This document shows positions 17,233-26,296 of a DNA stretch of 64,000 bases, piece after piece. Source of the DNA: JAJNBA01 sp035512775 (GTDB lineage: Bacteria > Actinomycetota > UBA4738 > HRBIN12). Position 1 is the stretch's first letter; each line of letters opens with the position of its first letter. Position numbers and translations under genes: made by a program. The stretch lies in contig DATKDI010000081.1 in assembly GCA_035512775.1 (NCBI GenBank), positions 12,143 through 76,142 of the forward strand. Direction: 5' to 3'. Below the pieces are notes generated by a model that had not been told where the DNA came from, did no database searches, and worked only from the letters and a program-made list of their open reading frames with translations.

Positions 17233-18005
17233 GCGGCTCCGTACCCTTCGATCGCGCCGTCGAGTACTACGACCGCACGCGCGGCCTTTCCGAGGAGGCG
17301 TCGCGGGAGATGGTCGCGCTGCTCGGCGCCGAGCTGCGGGGCCGAGGCCGCTGCCTGGAGATCGGCGTCGGGACCGGCCTCGTCGCGCTTCCTCTCGCGG
17401 AGGCCGGCGTGCCGCTCGTGGGCGTCGATCTCTCCGGCCCGATGCTCGCGAAGCTCGTGGAGAAAGCCGGTGGCAGCGCGCCGTTCCCGCTCGTGCGCGG
17501 CGACGCGACGGCGCTCCCGTTCCGCGACGACAGCTTCCGTGCGGCAGTGGTTCGACACGTCTTCCACCTCGTGTCGCAGTGGAGGACGGTGATCTCGGAG
17601 CTCCACCGCGTGACGTCCTCCGACGGCGTCGTCCTGGTCGCTCGAGGAGACGTTCCGGCCGCGTGGCGCGAGGCGATCGAGCGGTTCCGGGCCCTCGTCG
17701 GCAGGCCGGCGTTCGTCCCGGGTCCCGAGGCATGGGATCCCGTGACGGTCGATCGGGCGTTCGAGGAGCACGGGGCTCGAGCGCGCTCACTGCCGACGAT
17801 CGCGGAACGCGTTCCGCAGACCCTCGGGTCGTTCCTGGAACAGATGGGGGACGGGCTGCACTCCTGGACCTGGGAGATCGACGAGCCGACGCGCCGGGCG
17901 GCCGCGAACGAGCTGCGCGCATGGGCGCTCGAGCGCTTCGGATCGCTTGACCCGCCGGAGGCGCGCGACGTCGCGATCGAGTGGCGCGCGTACGACCTTT
18001 CCTGA
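17229..18005 (+). CDS. class I SAM-dependent methyltransferase
   Basis: The 258-residue protein carries the SAM motif I LEIGVGTGLVALPL (about residues 38-51), an acidic motif II (VGVDLS) and RGDATALPFRDDSF. It is a UbiE/Methyltransf_11-type enzyme. GTG 17229 overlaps the stop of the GcvT-family gene (GTGA), so the two are co-translated and may act on one methylated metabolite. The acceptor is not predictable. Confidence 0.8.
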   Translation: MSGSVPFDRAVEYYDRTRGLSEEASREMVALLGAELRGRGRCLEIGVGTGLVALPLAEAGVPLVGVDLSGPMLAKLVEKAGGSAPFPLVRGDATALPFRDDSFRAAVVRHVFHLVSQWRTVISELHRVTSSDGVVLVARGDVPAAWREAIERFRALVGRPAFVPGPEAWDPVTVDRAFEEHGARARSLPTIAERVPQTLGSFLEQMGDGLHSWTWEIDEPTRRAAANELRAWALERFGSLDPPEARDVAIEWRAYDLS

Positions 18006-18015
18006 CGTCGTTCCT

Positions 18016-18045
18016 TTCCAACCCGGCTTCGGCGCCGGGTATTCT
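18016..18045 (+). promoter_or_regulatory. predicted promoter of the ilvE operon
   Basis: TTCCAA (18016-18021), an 18-base spacer and TATTCT (18040-18045) lie just after the methyltransferase stop. Transcription from about 18052 leaves room for AAGGAGG at 18058-18064 before GTG 18070. Confidence 0.5.
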
Positions 18046-18069
18046 GTGGGCTCGTCGAAGGAGGGCCCG

Positions 18070-18996
18070 GTGCCGATCACAGAGGTCGAGAAGATCTGGA
18101 TGGACGGCGAGCTGGTGCCGTGGCACGACGCCCAGATTCACGTCCTCTCCCATGCCGTCCACTACGGGAGCGGCGTCTTCGAGGGGATCCGGGCCTACGA
18201 AACCGCGCGCGGCGCCGCCGTGTGGCACCTCGACGAGCACCTGAAGCGGCTCTTCCGGTCCGCGAAGCTCTACCACACCGAGATCCCGTACTCGCGCGAG
18301 GCGATCACGCAAGCGACCAAGGCCGTGATCCTCGCGAACGGTCTCAACGCCTGCTACGTGCGTCCGCTCGTGCTCCGAGGGTACGGCGAGATGGGCGTGA
18401 ACCCGCTGGAGGCGCCGGTCAACGTCGTCATCGCCGTGTGGCCGTGGGGCGCCTACCTCGGAGAGGACGCGCTCGAGCAGGGCGTCCGCATCAAGGTCAG
18501 CAGCTGGCGCCGGAACGGGCAGAACTCGCTGCCGGCGGCCGCGAAAGCCACGGGGCAGTACATCAACTCGGTCCTGGCGAAGGTGGAGAGCCTGAAGGCC
18601 GGCTACGACGAAGCGATCATGCTGAACGAGAGCGGCTTGGTGACCGACGGCTCGGGGGAGAACGTGTTCGTCGTGAGAGACGGTGTGCTGACCACGCCGC
18701 CCATCTCGGCCGGATGCCTCGACGGGATCACGCGGGGCTCGGTGATCACGCTCGCGCGGGATCTCGGGTACGAGGTCCGCGAAGACAACCTGGTGCGCAC
18801 GGACCTCTACAACGCCGACGAGTGCTTCTTCACGGGGACCGCGGCCGAGCTCACGCCGATCCGCGAGGTGGATGACCGGATCGTCGGCGAGGGACATCGC
18901 GGCCCGGTGACCAAGGAGCTCCAGGGCGCCTTCTTCGCCGCGACCAAGGGTGAGAACGAGAAGTACGTCCACTGGCTCACGTACGTGAACGACTGA
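18070..18996 (+). CDS. ilvE: branched-chain amino acid aminotransferase
   Basis: A 308-residue fold-type IV PLP aminotransferase that interconverts Val, Leu and Ile with their keto acids. Diagnostic stretches are HYGSGVFEGIRAYET, RPLVLRGYGEMGV, the PLP lysine in AAAKATGQYINS and ESGLVTDGSGENVFVV. GTG 18070 has a perfect AAGGAGG five bases upstream. The stop overlaps the start of the aminopeptidase gene (TGATG), so amino-acid salvage and synthesis are linked. Confidence 0.92.
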   Translation: MPITEVEKIWMDGELVPWHDAQIHVLSHAVHYGSGVFEGIRAYETARGAAVWHLDEHLKRLFRSAKLYHTEIPYSREAITQATKAVILANGLNACYVRPLVLRGYGEMGVNPLEAPVNVVIAVWPWGAYLGEDALEQGVRIKVSSWRRNGQNSLPAAAKATGQYINSVLAKVESLKAGYDEAIMLNESGLVTDGSGENVFVVRDGVLTTPPISAGCLDGITRGSVITLARDLGYEVREDNLVRTDLYNADECFFTGTAAELTPIREVDDRIVGEGHRGPVTKELQGAFFAATKGENEKYVHWLTYVND

Positions 18997-21533
18997 TGCC
19001 GGAGACCGAGCAGCCATACCGGCTCCCGCGGACGGTCGTCCCGTCCCGGTACGACCTGACGCTGGAGCCGAACCTCGACACCGGCGCGTTCATCGGAGCG
19101 ATCGAGATCGCGATCGAGGTCGTCGAGCCGGTCACCGAGATCGTCCTGAATGCGAACGAGCTGAGGCTCGACGACGCGACGCTCACCGCCGCCGACGGAC
19201 GCACGGTCGAGGTGTCGAAGATCCTCACGGACGACGACGCCGAACGCGCGACGGTGGATCTCGCCGAGACGGCCGCGCCGGGGGAGTGGACGCTCCGGAT
19301 CGGGTTCAGGGGTGAGCTGAACCCGCGGCTGACCGGCTTCTACCGGAGCACCTACACGGAGGCCGGCGGGACGCAGGTCATCGGCACGACGCATTTCGAG
19401 GCGACGGATGCCCGCCGGGCGTTCCCGTGCTGGGACGAACCCGACCTCAAGGCCGTCTTCGCGATCACCCTGGTCGTGAAGGACGGGCTCACCGCCGTCT
19501 CGAACGGTCCCGAGGTGGAGCGGGAGTCGCTCGACGACGGCCGTGTGCGGATCCGGTTCGCCGACACGATGAAGATGTCGACCTACCTGGCCGCCTGGGT
19601 GGTGGGCCGGCTCGAGCTCTCCGAGCCGGCCGACGCGCGAGGCGTGCCGATCCGGACCGTGCACGTGCCGGGCAAGGGACACCTCACATCGTTCGCGGAG
19701 GAGGTGTCCGTCCATTCCCTGAACTGGTTCGCCGACTACTACGGGATCCCGTATCCGGAGGCGAAGCTCGACAACGTCGCGCTTCCGGACTTCGCACAGG
19801 GGGCGATGGAGAACGTCGGGTGCGTGACGTACCGCGAGCAAGTGCTGCTGATCGATCCGGCTCGGTCGACCCAGGAGGAGCAGCTCGGGGTCGCGGAGAC
19901 GGTGGCGCACGAGCTGGCCCACATGTGGTTCGGCGACCTGGTCACGATGCGCTGGTGGAACGGCATCTGGCTGAACGAGGCGTTCGCGACCTTCATGTCC
20001 ATGCTCGCCGTCGACGACCTCCGGCCGGACTGGGAGATCTGGAACACGTTCACGCGCGACCGTACGAACGCGTTCGAGATCGACGCGCTCGAGACCACAC
20101 GCCCGATCGAGTACGAGGTCCGCTCGCCCGACGACGCCAGCGGCATGTTCGACACCCTCACGTACGTGAAGGGAGGCGCGGTCCTTCGGATGCTCGAGCA
20201 GTGGCTCGGCGCCGAGCGGTTCCGTGACGGGATCCGCCGCTATCTGCAGAAGCACGCCTACGGCAACACCGAGACGCACGATCTCTGGGACGCGCTCGAG
20301 GAGGAGACCGGCGAGCCGGTCCGCCGGATCATGGACGCGTGGATCTTCCAGCCGGGCTACCCCGCCATCTCGATCGATCTCAAAGGGGAGCGCGTTCGCT
20401 TCTCGCAGCGACGCTTCATCCCGTCGAAGGACGACGACGCGACCACGTGGCCGGTCCCGCTCACGGTCCGTCAGGTCTCGGGCGAGGAGGAACGCGTCGA
20501 TCGCATCCTGATCGAGGCGGACGGCGCGGAGCTCGAGCTGCTCGCGCCCGATGCGGTCGTCGTGGCGAACGCCGGCTCGGCGAGCTTCGTGCGGGTCTGG
20601 TACGACGACGAACTCCGCTCGCGGGTGGTCGCACGAGCGATGGACGTGTTGTCGCCGATCGAGCGGTACAGCCTGGTCGACGACGGATGGGCCGCCGTCG
20701 TCGCGGGGACGGCCTCCGCCGTGTCGTTCCTTGATCTCGTGCGGGGGTTCCAGGACGAGACCGATCTCCGCGTCTGGCAGGGGATCCTCGGCGGCCTCGG
20801 CTGGCTCGACCGGTTCGTCGACGACGAGCCGCGTGAGCGCCTGCGGGCGTTCGTGCGCGACCTCGTGCGGCCGGCGCTCACGCGGCTCGGCTGGGACGCC
20901 TCGAAGGACGACTCCGTCCTCACCCGCGCGCTCCGCGGCCAGCTCGTGCAGTCCCTCGCCGTCCTGGGTGCCGATCCCGAGACCCTCGCGCAGTGTCGCG
21001 AGCTGGAGCTCGAAGGGGAGGGCGATCCGCAGCTCCTGCAGGCCGCTGTGGAAGCCGTGGCCGCCGAGGGAACCGCGGGAGACCTCGATCGGTACTGGCA
21101 GCGGTACCGCAGCGCATCCACACCGCAAGAGGAAGAGCGCTACCTGTTCGCGACGTCACGGTTCCCCGGCGAAGCCGAGGTCGATCGGATCCTCGCGTCG
21201 GCGATGTCGGACGAGGTCCGGACGCAGGACGCGCCGTACCTGCTCGCCCGCGCGACGACGAACCGCCGGCAGGGCCCCAAGGTGTGGCGGTTCATCGCGG
21301 ATCGATGGGACGAGATGCAGGACCGTTTCGCCTCGTCCAACATCATGGGCCTCGCCTCGGGCATCCGGTACCTGACCGAACCGGAGATCGTCGATGAGGT
21401 CGATGCGTTCTTCCGCGACCACGACATCCCTCAGAACCACCTCATGCTCCAGCAGGCCCTGGAGCGCATGCGCGTGGCCGCGAAGCTCCGCGAACGCGTG
21501 ACCCCGGAGCTGCTCGAGCGCTTCGGCAGCTGA
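18996..21533 (+). CDS. pepN: M1-family zinc aminopeptidase (aminopeptidase N)
   Basis: This 845-residue metallopeptidase releases N-terminal residues from peptides. It has GAMEN at residues 269-273 and the zinc site HELAH (305-309) with the downstream glutamate in WLNEAFATF. An ERAP1-like C-terminal helical domain completes the usual length. There is no signal peptide, so it is cytoplasmic. ATG 18996 overlaps the ilvE stop. Confidence 0.94.
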   Translation: MPETEQPYRLPRTVVPSRYDLTLEPNLDTGAFIGAIEIAIEVVEPVTEIVLNANELRLDDATLTAADGRTVEVSKILTDDDAERATVDLAETAAPGEWTLRIGFRGELNPRLTGFYRSTYTEAGGTQVIGTTHFEATDARRAFPCWDEPDLKAVFAITLVVKDGLTAVSNGPEVERESLDDGRVRIRFADTMKMSTYLAAWVVGRLELSEPADARGVPIRTVHVPGKGHLTSFAEEVSVHSLNWFADYYGIPYPEAKLDNVALPDFAQGAMENVGCVTYREQVLLIDPARSTQEEQLGVAETVAHELAHMWFGDLVTMRWWNGIWLNEAFATFMSMLAVDDLRPDWEIWNTFTRDRTNAFEIDALETTRPIEYEVRSPDDASGMFDTLTYVKGGAVLRMLEQWLGAERFRDGIRRYLQKHAYGNTETHDLWDALEEETGEPVRRIMDAWIFQPGYPAISIDLKGERVRFSQRRFIPSKDDDATTWPVPLTVRQVSGEEERVDRILIEADGAELELLAPDAVVVANAGSASFVRVWYDDELRSRVVARAMDVLSPIERYSLVDDGWAAVVAGTASAVSFLDLVRGFQDETDLRVWQGILGGLGWLDRFVDDEPRERLRAFVRDLVRPALTRLGWDASKDDSVLTRALRGQLVQSLAVLGADPETLAQCRELELEGEGDPQLLQAAVEAVAAEGTAGDLDRYWQRYRSASTPQEEERYLFATSRFPGEAEVDRILASAMSDEVRTQDAPYLLARATTNRRQGPKVWRFIADRWDEMQDRFASSNIMGLASGIRYLTEPEIVDEVDAFFRDHDIPQNHLMLQQALERMRVAAKLRERVTPELLERFGS

Positions 21534-21689
21534 CCGCTGTCACGGGCCGGCCCTCACCGGGCATGGGCGTATCGATCGAACCTTCGGAGACCCCGGGGAA
21601 CCCATCGCGGTCGAAGGGCCGTCGAAGGGTGATCGAGACCGGCCGAGATCACGGGCCCTCAGGCCCGGATCATCGAAAGGAGTCCCGCC

Positions 21690-22769
21690 ATGCGGAACCC
21701 GTTCGCACGTGCCCTTACCCTCACGATCCTCACCGCTGTCATGCTCACCGGCGCGGCCGGGAGCGCCCTCGCCTGCGGCGGACTGGTCACGCCCAACGGC
21801 ACGATCAACCTGCTGAAGACGACGACGCTCGCGGCCTATCACGAGGGCATCGAGCATTACGTCACCTCGTTCGAGTTCGCCGGCGAGGGCCAGGAGGTCG
21901 GGTCGATCATCCCGCTCCCGGGCGTGCCCACGGACGTGATCAAGGGCGGTGACTGGACGCTCCAGCGCCTGATCATCGAGACCCAGCCGCAGCCGGAGGA
22001 GGGGCTCTTCCGAGCGGCCGGAGCTGCAGTCGCCAGCGACAGCGCGGAGGTCCTCCTCGAGAAGAAGATCGACGCCCTCGACATCACCGTGCTGAAGGGC
22101 GGTGCCGTCGAGGTCGGCAACTGGGCGCGCGAGCACGGGTACTTCCTGCCACCCGACGCGCCGGAGATGCTCGCCTTCTACGCGGACCGCAGCCCGATCT
22201 TCCTCGCCGCTCGGTTCAACGCGGAGCGCGCTGCCAACCGCGGCGTGCAGACCGGGCAGGGAACGCCCATCCACGTCGTGATCCCGACGCCCAACCCGTG
22301 GGTGCCGCTGCGGATCCTGGCGCTCGGCCGCAAGGCCGCGGAGGTCGTGCAGGCGGACGTGTACCTGCTCACCGACCGGCGGCCGGAGACACTTCCCCAG
22401 GCCGAGAGCTCGAAGGGGTTCGATCCGAACCAGCGCGGATTGATCCAGGAGGTCAGCGAGCCGGCCTCGGCCACCCTCCTGGCCGATCTTCGGTCCGATC
22501 GCGGGATGAAGTGGCTGCCGGAGAACGGCATGTGGCTGACCTACATCCGGATCAACGAGACGGCGGCGAACCTGAAGCACGACCTCGCGATCGACGCGAG
22601 CGGCTACGGGCGGCCGAACCCCGTCGCGGCCGGATACCCCACCGCATCGGGCGCGGCCCCGTGGCCGATCGTCTGGACCGTGATGGCGGCGCTCGTCGCG
22701 GTCGCGTTCCTGATGGTCGTCACCGATCCCGCGGTCAGGCGCCAAGCGACTCGGGTCTTCCGGCGGTGA
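21690..22769 (+). CDS. secreted, membrane-anchored DUF2330-like protein
   Basis: A 359-residue protein with a signal peptide (about residues 1-28), a mature N-terminus beginning CGGLVTPNG, and a C-terminal membrane helix near residues 325-345 with a basic tail. This fits DUF2330 proteins, whose function is unknown. AAAGGAG lies seven bases before ATG 21690. A six-base-pair hairpin (21652-21667) sits in the 5' leader. The next gene, a cupredoxin, overlaps its stop, suggesting a joint extracytoplasmic role. Confidence 0.7.
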   Translation: MRNPFARALTLTILTAVMLTGAAGSALACGGLVTPNGTINLLKTTTLAAYHEGIEHYVTSFEFAGEGQEVGSIIPLPGVPTDVIKGGDWTLQRLIIETQPQPEEGLFRAAGAAVASDSAEVLLEKKIDALDITVLKGGAVEVGNWAREHGYFLPPDAPEMLAFYADRSPIFLAARFNAERAANRGVQTGQGTPIHVVIPTPNPWVPLRILALGRKAAEVVQADVYLLTDRRPETLPQAESSKGFDPNQRGLIQEVSEPASATLLADLRSDRGMKWLPENGMWLTYIRINETAANLKHDLAIDASGYGRPNPVAAGYPTASGAAPWPIVWTVMAALVAVAFLMVVTDPAVRRQATRVFRR

Positions 22770-23182
22770 AGCTGCGGGCGGCGGCGACCGCGGTGGCGCT
22801 GGTGCTCCTTATCGGGGCGGCAGCGGCATCCCGCGGCGCCGCCGCTCGCGCCAACGACGGCACGGTCCGCATCACGATCCACTACTCCAAGTTCGAACCG
22901 GCCGGTCTCGCCGTCGAGCCCGGCGAGACCGTCCGCTTCGTGATCGTGAACACGGATCCGATCGACCACGAGTTCATCCTCGGCGACGAGGAAGTACAGC
23001 GTGTCCACGAGGATGGGACGGAAGCGCACCACGCGCCGCGCCCCGGAGAGGTGTCCGTCCCGGCGGGGGAGACCGTGGTGACGACCTACACGTTCCCAGA
23101 GGCCTCCGGCGAGCTGATCTTCGGCTGCCACCTCCCCGGCCACTACGACTTCGGCATGCGCGGCACCGTCACCGTCGCTTGA
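22766..23182 (+). CDS. exported cupredoxin (type I blue-copper protein)
   Basis: A 138-residue protein with an N-terminal signal segment (about 1-28) and a plastocyanin-like domain. The copper ligands are visible: His in DPIDHEF, then Cys, His and Met in FGCHLPGHYDFGM. GTG 22766 overlaps the preceding stop (GTGA). It likely carries electrons or binds copper outside the membrane. It may work with the upstream DUF2330-like protein. Confidence 0.85.
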   Translation: MKLRAAATAVALVLLIGAAAASRGAAARANDGTVRITIHYSKFEPAGLAVEPGETVRFVIVNTDPIDHEFILGDEEVQRVHEDGTEAHHAPRPGEVSVPAGETVVTTYTFPEASGELIFGCHLPGHYDFGMRGTVTVA

Positions 23183-23218
23183 CCCTACGAAGTCCGCTCT
23201 CGCATATCGATCACGGGG

Positions 23219-23695
23219 TTACGTGGCCCTGAGCAGCGAGAGGGTGGATTCGGCGTCCGTCGAACCGATGACCTCCGCCATCCTGGCGTTATAGGCGCTG
23301 CCGAGCCGATCCCGGAGGAGCGCTTCGCCTTCGCTCATGCGCCTCCCGTCGAGGCGATGGTCGCCATCCGAGTCGCGGGCGATGACGTACGACACCATCT
23401 CGCGTTCGAGTCCCGTCGAGCTGAGGGCAAGGTAGACGGAGTCACCGTCGGCCAGCGCTTCCTCCATCCCTGCGATGAACCAGGAATGGACCGCGATCGT
23501 CTCTCCGTGGCGAGGTCCTTCTGAACGATCCGTGCGAACCTCGATCACCTCGAGGTCGGCGTCAACCGTTCTATCGCCGTCCGGAAGCGTCGTGCGCGAT
23601 GCCACTCGGAGCCAGCGCTCCGCTGAGGCGACCATGTTGTCGACGCCCGGACCGTCGTCCCCGCATGGCTCTCCACAGCTCGGCATGGTCAGCAT
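23219..23695 (-). CDS. hypothetical protein
   Basis: The frame ends in TAA at 23219 and encodes at least 158 residues from ATG 23695, with a Cys-containing start (MPSCGEPCG) and a mixed alpha/beta-looking body (DGDSVYLALSSTG, MVSYVIARDSDGD). No family is recognised. The frame stays open upstream with protein-like composition and further cysteines to about 23890, so the true start may lie further up, overlapping the divergent aldehyde dehydrogenase promoter. The chosen ATG has no ribosome site. Base composition is less GC-rich than the neighbours. Confidence 0.55.
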   Translation of the reverse strand: MLTMPSCGEPCGDDGPGVDNMVASAERWLRVASRTTLPDGDRTVDADLEVIEVRTDRSEGPRHGETIAVHSWFIAGMEEALADGDSVYLALSSTGLEREMVSYVIARDSDGDHRLDGRRMSEGEALLRDRLGSAYNARMAEVIGSTDAESTLSLLRAT

Positions 23696-23825
23696 GCAAG
23701 GAGCGTCGCGGTCGCGCCGATCCCAGCGAACGTACGAGGACGGCGGACCCAGTGAGCACCCCGAGGCGTCGTCATCCAGCGCGTCCTCCCTCGGCGGCCA
23801 ACCGACGAGCAACGAACCGGTGCGT

Positions 23826-23855
23826 TTGACATCCTCTCGGCAGGGTTCATACCGT
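23826..23855 (+). promoter_or_regulatory. promoter of the aldehyde dehydrogenase/dioxygenase operon
   Basis: A consensus -35 TTGACA (23826-23831), an 18-base spacer and TACCGT (23850-23855) form one of the best promoter matches in the window. Transcription would begin near 23862, followed by ribosome site GGGGAGG (23875-23881). Confidence 0.65.
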
Positions 23856-23887
23856 TCGGGTACGAACGAGTCTCGGGGAGGACGGCA

Positions 23888-25354
23888 CTGAACGAGCGCG
23901 TCGAGGTCGAGGGCGTCGAGGTCTCGACCGAGCATTGGATCGGCGGTGAGCGCGTCCCATCCGGCTCGACCTTCGCCGACATCTCGCCGATCGACGAACA
24001 GGCCATCGCCGAGGTCGCCCGAGGCGGCGCGGACGAGGCTTCGAAGGCAGCCGATGCCGCGAAAATGGGCTTCGAGGCCTGGGGTTCGATGGAGCCGAAG
24101 CAACGGGCCGAGATCCTCCACCGGGTCGGAGAGCTGATCGAGGAAAGAGCGGCCGACATCGCGAAGGTCGAGACGCGGGACAACGGCTCCCTCCTCCGCT
24201 CGATGACGAACTCGGTGATCCCGAGGGCCGGCTACAACTTCCACTACTTCGCCGATCATCTCGAGAAGCTCACGGTCGACGACTTCGATACCCGTGGTCA
24301 CACGAACCACGTGAGCTGGAACCCGTCCGGCGTCGCCGTCGTGATCACGCCGTGGAACGCGCCATTGATGCTCGCGACCTGGCGGATCGCGCCGGCGCTC
24401 GCCGCCGGCGACGCCGTGATCGCGAAGCCCCCGGAGTGGGCGCCGCTGACCGCCTCGCTCCTGGCCGACATCACGAAAGACGCCGGGATGCCCGACGGCG
24501 CCTTCAACGTGGTGCAGGGGATCGGGGAGGAGGCCGGCGCCGCCCTGGTCGCGCATCCCGACGTGAACCGGGTCGCGTTCACGGGGTCGGTCCCCACCGG
24601 GAAGCTCGTCGCCGCGGCCGCCGGTGCGAACCTCACGCCCGTCTCGCTCGAGCTCGGCGGCAAGGCGCCGTTCCTGATCTTCGCCGACACCGATCTCGAC
24701 GCCGCGGTGAAGCAAGCCGTGAACCAGTTCGACAATGCGGGCCAGGTCTGCCTCGCTGGCACCCGGCTTCTGGTCGAGGACGCGATCCATGACGAGTTCT
24801 TGCATCGGTTCACGGAGGCCGCCGCCGCGATCCGCCAGGGTGACCCTCGCGAGGACACCACCGACATCGGGCCGCAGATCACCCGGGAGCACTTCGACCG
24901 GGTCGACGGCTACGTGCAGCGCGCCAAGGCCGACGGCGTCGAGGTCGTGTTCGGCGGCGGGCCGAACGAGGAGCTCGGCGGCCTCTACTACCGGCCGACG
25001 CTGTTCCGCGAGCCGCCCCGCGACGCCGAGATCGTCCAACACGAGGTCTTCGGCCCCGTCCTCACGCTCCAACGCTTCTCCGGTGAGGACGAGGGCGTCG
25101 CATTGGCGAACGACACGACCTACGGCCTGTCGGCGATCGTCTACACAGGCGACCCCGATCGCGCCGAGCGGGTCTCAGCGGCGCTCGTGGCCGGCACCGT
25201 GTGGGTGAACTCCTTCTATGTCCGTGATCTGCGAGCCCCTTTCGGCGGCTCACGCAACAGCGGGATCGGCCGGGAGGGCGGCATCTGGAGCTTCGACTTC
25301 TACTCCGACGTGAAGAACGTCTGCATGGCCCCATGGACGCCAACGGAACACTGA
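23888..25354 (+). CDS. aldehyde dehydrogenase, HpaE-like (hydroxymuconic-semialdehyde type), CTG start
   Basis: A 488-residue NAD-dependent aldehyde dehydrogenase with catalytic Cys288 (GQVCLAG) and Glu255 (LELGGK). The N-terminal HWIGGERVPSG and SPIDEQAIAEV match dehydrogenases for 5-carboxymethyl-2-hydroxymuconate semialdehyde and related ring-cleavage products. The next gene is an extradiol dioxygenase, which supports this. The first ATG (24065) would remove about 60 conserved residues. The only start with a ribosome site (GGGGAGG, six bases) is CTG 23888, a rare start codon. Confidence 0.82.
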   Translation: MNERVEVEGVEVSTEHWIGGERVPSGSTFADISPIDEQAIAEVARGGADEASKAADAAKMGFEAWGSMEPKQRAEILHRVGELIEERAADIAKVETRDNGSLLRSMTNSVIPRAGYNFHYFADHLEKLTVDDFDTRGHTNHVSWNPSGVAVVITPWNAPLMLATWRIAPALAAGDAVIAKPPEWAPLTASLLADITKDAGMPDGAFNVVQGIGEEAGAALVAHPDVNRVAFTGSVPTGKLVAAAAGANLTPVSLELGGKAPFLIFADTDLDAAVKQAVNQFDNAGQVCLAGTRLLVEDAIHDEFLHRFTEAAAAIRQGDPREDTTDIGPQITREHFDRVDGYVQRAKADGVEVVFGGGPNEELGGLYYRPTLFREPPRDAEIVQHEVFGPVLTLQRFSGEDEGVALANDTTYGLSAIVYTGDPDRAERVSAALVAGTVWVNSFYVRDLRAPFGGSRNSGIGREGGIWSFDFYSDVKNVCMAPWTPTEH

Positions 25355-25366
25355 GAGGAGCACGCG

Positions 25367-26266
25367 ATGGGTGAGATCGTCGGCGCGGGGATCGTCTCGC
25401 ACGTCCCCACGATCATGTTGCCGGAGGAAGTGCGGCTGGAGATCAACGAGGGCAAGGAGATCACCCTCGTCCCCGGGCTGCAGCGGCTCCGGACCGAGGT
25501 GCTCGACCGAGTCCAGGCCGACACGTTCGTCTTGATGGACACCCACTGGGAGGTGACGTTCGAGCACATCATCACCGCGCACGAGAAGCGCGAGGGGATC
25601 TTCACCTCGCACGAGCTGCCGCGCGGGATGCGCCAGATCCCGTACGAGATGCCGGGCGACCCCGAGCTCGCGTTCGCCGTCTCGAAGGAGGCCGAGAACC
25701 GCGACGACACGTGGGTGCTCGCCTCCGACGACCCGTACCTGCCGATCTTCTACGGGACCATCAACATCTGGTCCTACCTCAAGGACGGCCCGGAGAAGTG
25801 GGTGAGCGTCGGCATCAACCAGTGCGGGACCACGGAGGACTTCCTCCTCCTAGGGGAGCTGATCGGCGAGGCCGTGCTGTCGCTGGATCGGAAGGTCGTG
25901 CTCCTCGCTTCGGGCGGGCTGTCGCATCGCTTCCTGCCGTTCCGCGAGCTGCGGGGCCGCGAGAGCTCCGACCCGATGAAGAACATCATCACGCCCGAGG
26001 CTCGAGAGGCCGATCTGCACGTGCTCGACCTGCTCCAGAAGGGAGATCATGCGTCGCTGATCGATTGGGTGCCGGAGTACAAGAAGGTCGGACCGGAGGG
26101 CAAGTTCGGTCACTACCTGATCATGGCCGGCGCGCTCGGCGGTGCGGCGTGCACGGCGCCGGGCGAGCTCTTCAGCGAGTACGAGGCCTCGGTCGGCACG
26201 GGCCAGGTCCACGTGTGGTTCGAACGGCCGGCGACCGGTTGGACCGGCTCGACGACGGCGGCGTAG
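25367..26266 (+). CDS. class III extradiol ring-cleavage dioxygenase (LigB fold, HpaD-like)
   Basis: This 299-residue non-haem iron enzyme would cleave a catecholic ring next to the hydroxyl pair. The iron-site histidines are likely His12 (SHVPT) and His60 (DTHWE). A conserved GLSHRF segment lies in the second half. It fits the LigB superfamily branch containing homoprotocatechuate 2,3-dioxygenases. GAGAGGAG precedes ATG 25367. Its product would be a semialdehyde, the substrate type of the upstream dehydrogenase. Exact substrate unproven. Confidence 0.8.
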   Translation: MGEIVGAGIVSHVPTIMLPEEVRLEINEGKEITLVPGLQRLRTEVLDRVQADTFVLMDTHWEVTFEHIITAHEKREGIFTSHELPRGMRQIPYEMPGDPELAFAVSKEAENRDDTWVLASDDPYLPIFYGTINIWSYLKDGPEKWVSVGINQCGTTEDFLLLGELIGEAVLSLDRKVVLLASGGLSHRFLPFRELRGRESSDPMKNIITPEAREADLHVLDLLQKGDHASLIDWVPEYKKVGPEGKFGHYLIMAGALGGAACTAPGELFSEYEASVGTGQVHVWFERPATGWTGSTTAA

Positions 26267-26269
26267 GGT
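26264..26269 (+). promoter_or_regulatory. -10 box overlapping the dioxygenase stop codon
   Basis: TAGGGT begins with the dioxygenase TAG stop. Transcription from about 26276 would give the permease gene a leader of about 20 bases with AAGGGGG before GTG 26297. Confidence 0.35.
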
Positions 26270-26296
26270 TCGCGAAGTCAACCGAAGGGGGCTTGC

